Assembly (NCBI GenBank): GCA_013306675.1
Contig: JABLUY010000117.1
Span: 1 to 64,000, forward strand
Length of the DNA stretch: 64,000 nt
Source: Thraustochytrium sp. TN22
Lineage: Eukaryota; Sar; Bigyra; Thraustochytrida; Thraustochytriidae
Direction: 5' to 3'
In this document: positions 20,262 through 28,253 of the stretch, in pieces
Layout: each line of letters opens with the position of its first letter
Numbering within the stretch: position 1 is the stretch's first letter
Made by a program: the position numbers and the translations under genes
Notes under the pieces: model-generated
Databases searched by the model: none
Seen by the model: the letters and a program-made list of their open reading frames with translations, nothing else
What the model was told of the DNA's origin: nothing

Positions 20262-22047
20262 TCAGCAATAGAAACGCTTTCCGTCCATGCCCCTACCAGA
20301 CTGGACCATGAAGTCAAAACACCAGTCCGCGTCAAGAGAGACCATGGGCTTGAGACATGTCCCAGCCTCATTGCCCGTCGCGACGCCGAGCGCTGCGACG
20401 ATGCGGTCCATATTGGAGGTGAACTTGCCCACAAAACCGCTCGCGAGAACCCCCAAAATGTACACGTCGACAAGAAAGTCCGTCATCTCGCGCGTTTTGG
20501 AAAACCCTGCCTTCGTGAGCCGCGGGTCGCCGAAGAGAACGCCCTCAATGGTGATTTCATCCGTCTTGGAAGCACGCGCAAAGACATCGTAGCGACGGCG
20601 ATCCACCCGATCGTTGACGAGCCAGGTGATCTCTGGGTACTGTAGGGTAGCGTTGCGCACGACCACTGCCGAGTCTGTCGCCAGATAGACGCTGCGAAAG
20701 CCGTACGTCTTCATGAGCTCGCGGACCGAGCCCATGTAGGCCTTGAGTGGGTCGCATCGACGACCCTTCTCGTCGATTCGCGGGTCGCTGCAGGCGTCGC
20801 CAAGGCGCACGTGCAGGCCCAGAATAGGTTGGACGTCAGCCCGCTCCAGGCCGAGCGAAGCCACGACGAGGTCCACTTCGTGCTGCACCGCCCGGGAGGG
20901 CCGCAGGAGGTTCTTTAGAACCTGACCGACATTCCACATGACGCCAAGGTCCTCGTAGCCCGGCGCCGCCCTGGGGAGACGCTCGGAGCCTGTCCACTCG
21001 CCGTTGTCGTCCTGGCCGATGCGCCGCCAGGCGCCGCGCTCGCTGTCCAAGCGCGGGCCTTTGTCTTTGCGGCAGCTCGCCTGCGCATCGTCACGCTTCG
21101 CGAAGGGCTGTAGAAAGCATGCCAATGTGGCCGACCCGCAGTCCGTGCGGCTCGCCCACAGTGACTCGGGCGTCAGGAGGGCCTGCTTGGACGCCATGGC
21201 GTGCAGCAGGGGTGACACCAGGTAGTTGATGGTGCAGCCCGCGCCGCACTCGGGCGGTTCCACGTAGATTGAGCTCGTGGCGCCCCTGCAATGACGCGTC
21301 TTCTCGAAGTCACGATCGAAGCGCCGCGCCGCCTCACGCACGGAGACGGAGGCGGCTTGAGCGTCCAGGGTTGCACCCGTGACGAAGGACGTCTTGGGTC
21401 CGGACACCCGGCGAATGTGGTCGCGCGCGTCGTTGTGCAACAGGTCCCGACACATGGGCGCCCCGTCCGGGCTGGCGCTCCGCAGGATCGCGCCGTCACT
21501 CCTGGCGGAGCTTGGTCTGGAAGCGCTCTTTCCGGTGCGGTGAAAGTTCACGGCAAGGTCGGCGAGGTAGTTAGACTTGTCGCAGTACAGCGCATCAGCG
21601 CCCAGCGACCTGGAGCGCGCGCGCACGCGCAGCACGTTCGCGTTGCGCGAAGCAAGGTCAGCCACCAGGTCGTCCACCGGGCCCGATTGCATGTCGGCGC
21701 TACCTCGCACCACGGCACCCCATTCGCAATGGCTCCCCGACACATGCGCGTAAGACCAGTCGGTGAACTTGTGCACCTTGCTCTTGGGCATGTACAGCTG
21801 CACACTCAGAGACTGCACGACCAGGTCATTCTCACGGAAGAGGAAGAACCCGCCAGTCCAGTCCACGAAGCTAAAGAGCCTGCGCACATGCGGCTGCCGC
21901 CAAAAGCTCGTCTTGGTAATGAAGAAGTTGTTGTAGTACCCGTAGCTGGTGTACGTGCTGGTGGTCTTGTCCCAACAGCACTCGTCTAGAAAGCCCTCCT
22001 TGGCCCTGGCCTGCTCGCCCTTGTTGATCTGCGCCAGGTATGACGCA
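20262..22047 (-). pseudogene. 3' part of a GT15-fucosyltransferase fusion gene, cut by a transposon
   Basis: This is the C-terminal two thirds of a gene whose N-terminal part lies at 26730-27625. The first 100 residues complete a GT15 (KRE2/MNT1-type) alpha-mannosyltransferase domain: YGYYNNFFITKTSFWRQP, then VDWTGGFFLFRENDLVVQSL and KSKVHKFTDWSYAHV, matching the family's SNFEI, DRAGGFYYERWGDAPVHS and IHFFDDIGY blocks. A second luminal domain follows with GLHVRLGDACSDPRID and FRSVYLATDSAVVV, related to the domain of the gene at 17900-19933. No stop or shift is seen within this half. With the transposon in place, the nearest ATG for this frame (22094) lies inside the inserted DNA. The disrupted allele is probably not functional as a whole, though a truncated product is conceivable. 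Confidence 0.8.
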
Positions 22048-22051
22048 ATAT
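22048..22051. repeat. Target-site duplication ATAT, left copy
   Basis: ATAT at 22048-22051 and 26730-26733 flank the whole insertion. Removing the insertion and one ATAT joins the flanking gene in frame as CGC TAT ATT GCG. A 2-bp TA duplication with one more terminal base on each side fits equally. Confidence 0.8.
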
Positions 22052-22500
22052 CCCAATCCCATCGCCCTAGACGGAGTTTAATCAGGATAGCCATATCCCA
22101 ATCACACCTCTATGCTTACTCGTATCCGCCTACCACGCGGGGGTCCCTCGGTGACGCCCGGCACAGGGGGCACTAAAGCGTATTAAGAGGGTACTTTACT
22201 CCCGATTTGCTCCAAAAAAGTGGCCTAGAGTCTGGCGAAGTTAGTTCCGCATTCGATCAAAAACGCAGCGATGGGGCCGAGCTTGAAGAGGCCCACTCGA
22301 AGCGACCCAAGGCTCCTGCCCCCTATTCATTTTGGCCGAAGGCGTGGTGGTTAGGATGAGATGAGCTCGGCAGTTCGCCCAGAGCGGCTTTGGGGGGAGC
22401 TCGCGCGCGACTTCGTCGCGGAGCGCGCTGGAGCCGCAGGCGCTGCGGCGCGCGGCTGCAGGCGGCCCTGGCGGGTGCCTTGTGCCTGCTCTCAGCTCGC

Positions 22501-23165
22501 ACGCCCCTGCCGCAGCGCTTGGACGTGGAGTCGGGCCCGCACTGCGACATCATGGCATCGGCGAGGCCTAACCACCGCGTGGAGGACGACAGCGACAGCG
22601 ACAGCGACAGCGAGTTCGTGCCCCTGGACAAGCGGGACCCAGGGGACGAAGACGAAGAAGGAGAGGAGCTTGGCGACGAGGATGCTCGTGCTGAGGCCGC
22701 TGCGCAGCAAGACTTCGAAGACATACTTGCGTTGGTCGACGAACCGACGCGTGGTGCGAGTGCATGTTCGAGGTCGGCCTCATTCAGCACAAGACCGTTC
22801 CGGGGCTCGCAGTCTCGCCGGATGGAGTCGCTCGCGTCCGGCTTCCAGGCGCGGAGTGCGACGCATCGTCAGTACTATGCAGCGTCGAGATCAAGACGCG
22901 CGTCGCGCCTGGAGGCGCGGTAGACGCACGTATCGTGAGCACCCAGATGAACACGTGGGGGACGAGACTTGGTGGAAGGCCATACCTGCCGAGCACCGCG
23001 CGCAAGTCTTGCACCAAGCTGTGGTCCTCCAAATCGATCACGTGCTCTACGTTGCTGCCAGCACGAGTTCGTGTTTGTACGCCTGCCTCGTTGAAGTGCC
23101 TCCGGACGCCCGGCTCGCCATGGAGCGCGCTCTGAAACCGTGGGCGGACAAGCTCACGACATGGG
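22501..23165 (+). pseudogene. YqaJ-type PD-(D/E)xK nuclease segment of the inner transposon
   Basis: An acidic Ser/Asp/Glu leader (about 22501-22745) is followed by a segment with YqaJ/lambda-exonuclease hallmarks: GLAVSPDGV (catalytic Asp), VEIKTRV (the E-x-K pair), then WWKAIPAEHRAQVLHQAVVL with the conserved Gln. These blocks lie in three different frames, with shifts near 22750-22765 and 22935-22945 and another before 23175. The same shifts are in both copies, so they predate the pair. No convincing introns are seen at the shift points, so decay is likelier than splicing, but splicing is not excluded. YqaJ-like domains bind DNA ends and act as exonucleases in phages; a role in this element is unknown. 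Confidence 0.6.
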
Positions 23166-23174
23166 CGCACCAGA

Positions 23175-24227
23175 GCATCGACAGCGGGTGCGCCGCCCAA
23201 GCCACCTGCCATCTTCGGCGAGGAGGAGGGGGCGGTGCTGAGCTCGCACTTCCGGCTGTGGCGCGCCATGCGCAAGCTTGTCGCTCTGAAGGGGCCCATG
23301 CGGCCCGTGCATGTCATCAAGTGCTTACCGCAGGAGCTATACAACGTCGCAAAGGGCGGCGTCGACGGAAGCACACAGTACGTGGAGCAGATCACCAACA
23401 CGCAGTGCATGAATCTGAGCTGCGACCAGAACATCGCGTTGCGCACGTACAAGCAGCTCGTTGTCAACGCCATCGTGGTCTACCGCTACTTACAGGCTGC
23501 GAGGAAGAGCAACCTCGAAGACAGCGACGGGCTAAAGGCCCTCCGCGACAAGGTGAACCGCTCTGAAGCGCTCAGCACTGTCTCGTTCCGCCTCACTGTC
23601 GACATGGTCCGTCACGTCTACAGGAGCAGGCAGCTCGATACGGCGCAGGTGGAGTTCAACATGCAGCCAAGCATGCCCAAGCCCACTGGGCTCACCAGGG
23701 AAGCGGCGAGGGACCTCGTGACCGCCGGTAAGCGCAAGCGAACCCCCGAGTTGCAGAAGTTCTTCAACCACGGCCAAGCCCGCGACATCCGCCTCGATGC
23801 CGCACTGCAACATGACTCAGAGGCAGCGGGAAAGGCATCCTTCAACGCCAACAACAAGAGGATTCCCGCCAAGCGGCTCTGCGTCATCTGCGGCAAGCAA
23901 ACGCACCGTCGTTGCACCATCTGCGGTGTGCCTCTGCACGTGTTCATGAGAAAGAATGAACGCACAACCTGCTTTTCCAAGTGGCACACGCGCGTGCGCG
24001 TCGAGCCTCACGAAGGCTTCAAGAAGCGCAAGACAAACGTCAACGGAACACCTTCGCCCATTTGCCTCGATCATGTCGATTCGAGCAGCGCCAGTGCCTC
24101 GTCCGGTACCCCTACAGCGCAGAGCAGGAACGACCACGTAGCCCAAGCCAGCTACACCGACACCCCATCAAGCCATAGTTCAAGATCCTCTCGCAGCAGC
24201 CTCAGCACGAGTCCATCGTGCCCTTGA
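23175..24227 (+). CDS. piggyBac-type transposase C-terminal segment with cysteine-rich finger (inner copy)
   Basis: An open frame of about 350 residues whose first part reads GAPPKPPAIFGEEEGAVLSS, with no initiating ATG of its own before 23268. It contains LPQELYNVAKGGVDGSTQY, the YN..MGGVD block that carries the last catalytic Asp of piggyBac (DDE_Tnp_1_7) transposases. This is followed by a helix with NAIVVYRYLQ, like the NAYILY segment of the family. The C-terminus has a zinc-binding pattern CVICGKQ...CTICGVPL...CF.KWH, like the piggyBac cysteine-rich domain that reads terminal DNA. The upstream two thirds of a normal piggyBac catalytic core, with the first two Asp residues, is not visible in the 2.3-kb element. 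The copy is therefore probably moved in trans. Confidence 0.65.
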   Translation, partial: ASTAGAPPKPPAIFGEEEGAVLSSHFRLWRAMRKLVALKGPMRPVHVIKCLPQELYNVAKGGVDGSTQYVEQITNTQCMNLSCDQNIALRTYKQLVVNAIVVYRYLQAARKSNLEDSDGLKALRDKVNRSEALSTVSFRLTVDMVRHVYRSRQLDTAQVEFNMQPSMPKPTGLTREAARDLVTAGKRKRTPELQKFFNHGQARDIRLDAALQHDSEAAGKASFNANNKRIPAKRLCVICGKQTHRRCTICGVPLHVFMRKNERTTCFSKWHTRVRVEPHEGFKKRKTNVNGTPSPICLDHVDSSSASASSGTPTAQSRNDHVAQASYTDTPSSHSSRSSRSSLSTSPSCP

Positions 24228-24388
24228 TGCAGCCCAAGTTGGCCTCAGCATCCGCACAGGCCAGTCGGAAGTGACCAACACTTTACGCTTCCATACAAAC
24301 CCAGTAGTTGAAAGTTCCAAAAATGATTAGAATCATGATAGCAACAGGTCAGTCGAGCGCAAGCAGGAGAGCCGATTTACTAGGGATA

Positions 24389-24437
24389 ATATGGCTATCC
24401 TGATTAAACTCCGTCTAGGGCGATGGGATTGGGATAT
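24389..24437. repeat. 49-bp palindrome loop duplicating the left terminal piece
   Basis: The loop is the reverse complement of the segment at 22048-22096. It is the terminal 45 bp of the inner element plus its flanking ATAT, while 22052-22096 is the same terminal 45 bp of the outer element. This is what separates a nested insertion from a simple fold-back duplication. Confidence 0.85.
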
Positions 24438-24598
24438 TATCCCTAGTAAATCGGCTCTCCTGCTTGCGCTCGACTGACCTGTTGCTATCATGATTCTAAT
24501 CATTTTTGGAACTTTCAACTACTGGGTTTGTATGGAAGCGTAAAGTGTTGGTCACTTCCGACTGGCCTGTGCGGATGCTGAGGCCAACTTGGGCTGCA

Positions 24599-25651
24599 TC
24601 AAGGGCACGATGGACTCGTGCTGAGGCTGCTGCGAGAGGATCTTGAACTATGGCTTGATGGGGTGTCGGTGTAGCTGGCTTGGGCTACGTGGTCGTTCCT
24701 GCTCTGCGCTGTAGGGGTACCGGACGAGGCACTGGCGCTGCTCGAATCGACATGATCGAGGCAAATGGGCGAAGGTGTTCCGTTGACGTTTGTCTTGCGC
24801 TTCTTGAAGCCTTCGTGAGGCTCGACGCGCACGCGCGTGTGCCACTTGGAAAAGCAGGTTGTGCGTTCATTCTTTCTCATGAACACGTGCAGAGGCACAC
24901 CGCAGATGGTGCAACGACGGTGCGTTTGCTTGCCGCAGATGACGCAGAGCCGCTTGGCGGGAATCCTCTTGTTGTTGGCGTTGAAGGATGCCTTTCCCGC
25001 TGCCTCTGAGTCATGTTGCAGTGCGGCATCGAGGCGGATGTCGCGGGCTTGGCCGTGGTTGAAGAACTTCTGCAACTCGGGGGTTCGCTTGCGCTTACCG
25101 GCGGTCACGAGGTCCCTCGCCGCTTCCCTGGTGAGCCCAGTGGGCTTGGGCATGCTTGGCTGCATGTTGAACTCCACCTGCGCCGTATCGAGCTGCCTGC
25201 TCCTGTAGACGTGACGGACCATGTCGACAGTGAGGCGGAACGAGACAGTGCTGAGCGCTTCAGAGCGGTTCACCTTGTCGCGGAGGGCCTTTAGCCCGTC
25301 GCTGTCTTCGAGGTTGCTCTTCCTCGCAGCCTGTAAGTAGCGGTAGACCACGATGGCGTTGACAACGAGCTGCTTGTACGTGCGCAACGCGATGTTCTGG
25401 TCGCAGCTCAGATTCATGCACTGCGTGTTGGTGATCTGCTCCACGTACTGTGTGCTTCCGTCGACGCCGCCCTTTGCGACGTTGTATAGCTCCTGCGGTA
25501 AGCACTTGATGACATGCACGGGCCGCATGGGCCCCTTCAGAGCGACAAGCTTGCGCATGGCGCGCCACAGCCGGAAGTGCGAGCTCAGCACCGCCCCCTC
25601 CTCCTCGCCGAAGATGGCAGGTGGCTTGGGCGGCGCACCCGCTGTCGATGC
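24599..25651 (-). CDS. piggyBac-type transposase C-terminal segment (outer copy)
   Basis: Mirror image of the segment at 23175-24227 and identical in protein sequence as far as I can compare, including YNVAKGGVD and the CVIC...CTIC...CF.KWH finger. It belongs to the outer, older insertion. Confidence 0.65.
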   Translation of the reverse strand, partial: ASTAGAPPKPPAIFGEEEGAVLSSHFRLWRAMRKLVALKGPMRPVHVIKCLPQELYNVAKGGVDGSTQYVEQITNTQCMNLSCDQNIALRTYKQLVVNAIVVYRYLQAARKSNLEDSDGLKALRDKVNRSEALSTVSFRLTVDMVRHVYRSRQLDTAQVEFNMQPSMPKPTGLTREAARDLVTAGKRKRTPELQKFFNHGQARDIRLDAALQHDSEAAGKASFNANNKRIPAKRLCVICGKQTHRRCTICGVPLHVFMRKNERTTCFSKWHTRVRVEPHEGFKKRKTNVNGTPSPICLDHVDSSSASASSGTPTAQSRNDHVAQASYTDTPSSHSSRSSRSSLSTSPSCP

Positions 25652-25661
25652 TCTGGTGCGC

Positions 25662-26325
25662 CCATGTCGTGAGCTTGTCCGCCCACGGTTTCAGAGCGCG
25701 CTCCATGGCGAGCCGGGCGTCCGGAGGCACTTCAACGAGGCAGGCGTACAAACACGAACTCGTGCTGGCAGCAACGTAGAGCACGTGATCGATTTGGAGG
25801 ACCACAGCTTGGTGCAAGACTTGCGCGCGGTGCTCGGCAGGTATGGCCTTCCACCAAGTCTCGTCCCCCACGTGTTCATCTGGGTGCTCACGATACGTGC
25901 GTCTACCGCGCCTCCAGGCGCGACGCGCGTCTTGATCTCGACGCTGCATAGTACTGACGATGCGTCGCACTCCGCGCCTGGAAGCCGGACGCGAGCGACT
26001 CCATCCGGCGAGACTGCGAGCCCCGGAACGGTCTTGTGCTGAATGAGGCCGACCTCGAACATGCACTCGCACCACGCGTCGGTTCGTCGACCAACGCAAG
26101 TATGGCTTCGAAGTCTTGCTGCGCAGCGGCCTCAGCACGAGCATCCTCGTCGCCAAGCTCCTCTCCTTCTTCGTCTTCGTCCCCTGTGTCCCGCTTGTCC
26201 AGGGGCACGAACTCGCTGTCGCTGTCGCTGTCGCTGTCGTCCTCCACGCGGTGGTTAGGCCTCGCCGATGCCATGATGTCGCAGTGCGGGCCCGACTCCA
26301 CGTCCAAGCGCTGCGGCAGGGGCGT
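25662..26325 (-). pseudogene. YqaJ-type nuclease segment of the outer transposon
   Basis: Mirror image of 22501-23165 with the same three-frame arrangement. It carries the two coding substitutions relative to the inner copy (Thr for Pro and Ala for Asp in the acidic leader). Confidence 0.6.
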
Positions 26326-26729
26326 GCGAGCTGAGAGCAGGCACAAGGCACCCGCCAGGGCCGCCTGCAGCCGCGCGCCGCAGCGCCTGCGGCTCCAGCG
26401 CGCTCCGCGACGAAGTCGCGCGCGAGCTCCCCCCAAAGCCGCTCTGGGCGAACTGCCGAGCTCATCTCATCCTAACCACCACGCCTTCGGCCAAAATGAA
26501 TAGGGGGCAGGAGCCTTGGGTCGCTTCGAGTGGGCCTCTTCAAGCTCGGCCCCATCGCTGCGTTTTTGATCGAATGCGGAACTAACTTCGCCAGACTCTA
26601 GGCCACTTTTTTGGAGCAAATCGGGAGTAAAGTACCCTCTTAATACGCTTTAGTGCCCCCTGTGCCGGGCGTCACCGAGGGACCCCCGCGTGGTAGGCGG
26701 ATACGAGTAAGCATAGAGGTGTGATTGGG

Positions 26730-26733
26730 ATAT
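26730..26733. repeat. Target-site duplication ATAT, right copy
   Basis: Partner of 22048-22051; host gene sequence resumes at 26734. Confidence 0.8.
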
Positions 26734-27625
26734 AGCGCTGCCGGAAGCCTTCATCGCAGCATGGCTCAAAAGCGTCCACGCGGTACGCGTATTCGAGCCC
26801 ACGGGCGCGCATAAAAGCGAAGAGGTCGTAGCCAATCGGCGAGAGCAGCTGCGAGTCCTCGTCCATGCGCATCACGTACGTGTAGCCGAGCTGCCCCACG
26901 AACTCGAAAAGACGGCCAGCGTACCAGCGGCACATGTGCCGATAGCCTTCGCTGAAGCCGTCATCGGTCCATCTCGTGGCGTCTGCGCGGTCCAAGAACC
27001 CGGGCAGCTCCCAATACCGGGAGCCCTGCGGGATCTCGACCAAATAGATCTCCTTGCGCTCACCTTGACGACGCAAGCGTGACTCGTCGGCGGCCGAGAA
27101 GTCTCCTGTATGGAAGATGAGCACGTCCTGCCGGTACTGCGAGTTGTAATTCGCGTACAGCAGATCGAGCGAGTGCTCCAGCATCGCGAGGCTGTCCCGC
27201 TGATATGAAGAGTGCCGCTTCTGGGCGAGGTAAACAATGCAGCCCAGCCGGTCCGGCAGAGGCCTTGCGATGCGCGCGTTGATGGCGCCGAAGTCAACGC
27301 TCACCTTGGCGCTGTGGCCGCAGCCTTCTGGGGGCACCTCCAGCAGCCCTTGCTCGAAGACTGCGTCCACGGCTCGAGCGACGGCGCCCGCTCGGTCCCT
27401 GACGTGCACTGCGGAAAACCGCTCATCGCACGCTGCTGCGCTCACCGGTACGCCCGCTCGCCGGAGCCCGGCGCTGCCCGCCTCGGTCGTGCTGCGCACA
27501 GTCTCGCGCTCCTCGCGCAGCGACGGCAGCAGCACCATCACTTGCACCATGGCCACCGCTACCAGCGCTGCAGCCAACAGCAGCAGCGCCAGCCTCCGCC
27601 GCGGCCGCCGCCCTTTGCCGCACAT
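26730..27625 (-). pseudogene. 5' part of the transposon-cut GT15-fucosyltransferase fusion gene
   Basis: The ATG at 27625 begins an Arg-rich tail and a transmembrane anchor (LALLLLAAALVAVAMVQVMV), then a GT15-type mannosyltransferase N-terminal half: KRHSSYQRDSLAMLEHSLDL, then GYRHMCRWYAGRLFEFVGQL and YTYVMRMDEDSQL, matching the SYRHMCRF.SG and YWR.EPD blocks of KRE2/MNT1 enzymes. GT15 enzymes add alpha-1,2-mannose from GDP-mannose in the Golgi. The 896 nt here plus the 1,786 nt at 20262-22047 give exactly 894 codons with no stop, so the gene was whole until the insertion. In the present DNA this half reads 19 codons into the transposon and stops at 26672. Confidence 0.8.
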
Positions 27626-28253
27626 CGTCGCAGCGGCAGCCGCTGCCGCCGCCGCGCGCGACGACGGACTCTCAGAGGCGAGTTCACCAACGAGACGATC
27701 CCGCTTTGCCGCGTCCTCGCCGCGCGCAACGCTTCTTCATCGAACCTCGAATCAGCCTGCCAGTGAGCAACACGCCAAAATAAAGTAATAACAGAATGCC
27801 TCGGCTCCCGCGCCGTGGCAGCATCGAGCGTGTTGGTGGTCTTGTGTCCTGCAGACTTTCTCCATGAAGCGGTCAGCGTCTTGAATGCGAGCCCGAGAAG
27901 CTTGCACCGCGAACCACCTCTCACGCAGTGCTTGCATCGCATCGCATCGCATCGCATCGCATCGCATCGCATCGCATCGCATCGCATCGCATCGCATCGC
28001 ATCGCATCGCATCGCATCGCATCTCGCATCACATAGCATAGCATCCACTTGGAGATGTCACTCTGCGAAGATCCGTTCGACCCATGGCTTGCTAGCTCGT
28101 GCTCAACCTGGAGTACGGTCCGCACGCGCTTTTGGCGCAATGGCCTCGGCATCAGCGGCAGCGTCAGCATCGTGGCCAGCTCCAGGAGCAGCGCCGACAT
28201 CTGCATCGGCATCAGCATCGGCGGTATCGACGGCGCGAGGAGGGACAGCCGCC
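27626..28253. promoter_or_regulatory. Divergent intergenic region with GCATC repeat
   Basis: About 630 bp between the disrupted glycosyltransferase (minus) and SPEF2 (plus). It contains a GCATC pentamer array and probably both promoters. The open frame that runs from about 27885 into SPEF2 through the array encodes a repeated Ile-Ala-Ser-His-Arg unit and is not accepted as coding. Confidence 0.5.
27934..28030. repeat. GCATC pentanucleotide tandem repeat
   Basis: About eighteen perfect ATCGC/GCATC units in tandem, 220 bp upstream of the proposed SPEF2 start. Confidence 0.95.

Larger units (their letters stand above)
22097..24433 (+). mobile_element. Inner copy of the same DNA transposon, complete
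   Basis: 2,337 bp bounded by CCCAATC and GATTGGG and flanked by ATAT at 22093-22096 and 24434-24437. It is inserted into the outer copy in the opposite orientation. Comparing the two copies, I see two substitutions in coding parts (positions 22639 and 22721 here, Pro/Thr and Asp/Ala codon changes). Coding parts in order on the plus strand are an acidic leader (about 22501-22745), a YqaJ-type nuclease segment (about 22764-23165) and a piggyBac-type C-terminal segment (23175-24227). Confidence 0.85.
22052..26729 (-). mobile_element. Outer copy of a piggyBac-like DNA transposon, interrupted by a second copy
   Basis: A 2,337-bp element in minus orientation, present as two pieces: 22052-22096 (45 bp) and 24438-26729 (2,292 bp). 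The ends read CCCAATC...GATTGGG, a 7-bp terminal inverted repeat beginning CCC as in piggyBac elements. The outer ATAT flanks are the target duplication in the host glycosyltransferase gene. The second, inverted copy was inserted at an ATAT 45 bp from one end. The lengths of the two pieces sum exactly to the length of the inner copy. Protein-coding content mirrors the inner copy (YqaJ-like nuclease at about 25646-26325 and piggyBac C-terminal segment at 24599-25651, both minus). Near-identity of the copies means recent activity. Confidence 0.85.
22097..26729. repeat. Giant inverted repeat (palindrome), 2,292-bp arms
   Basis: The left arm is 22097-24388, the right arm 24438-26729, and the loop 24389-24437 (49 bp). 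The arms are about 99.9% identical by inspection. The palindrome results from one transposon inserting in inverted orientation into a sibling near its end. Such DNA can extrude as a cruciform and its transcripts would fold into a long hairpin. Confidence 0.9.

Noticed and set aside
22052-26729. LTR element or Polinton
   Set aside because: No direct terminal repeats, reverse transcriptase, integrase, capsid or polymerase is seen; short CCC inverted ends and a piggyBac-type C-terminus point to a plain DNA transposon.
22048-26733. Assembly artefact or simple fold-back duplication as the origin of the palindrome
   Set aside because: Both copies are exactly 2,337 bp with matching target duplications, an asymmetric loop, substitutions between arms, and an in-frame host gene once removed. 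Long-read proof is still lacking.
27885-28253. N-terminal extension of SPEF2 with an Ile-Ala-Ser-His-Arg repeat
   Set aside because: It is a translation of the GCATC pentamer array; homology and a good ATG context begin at 28254.
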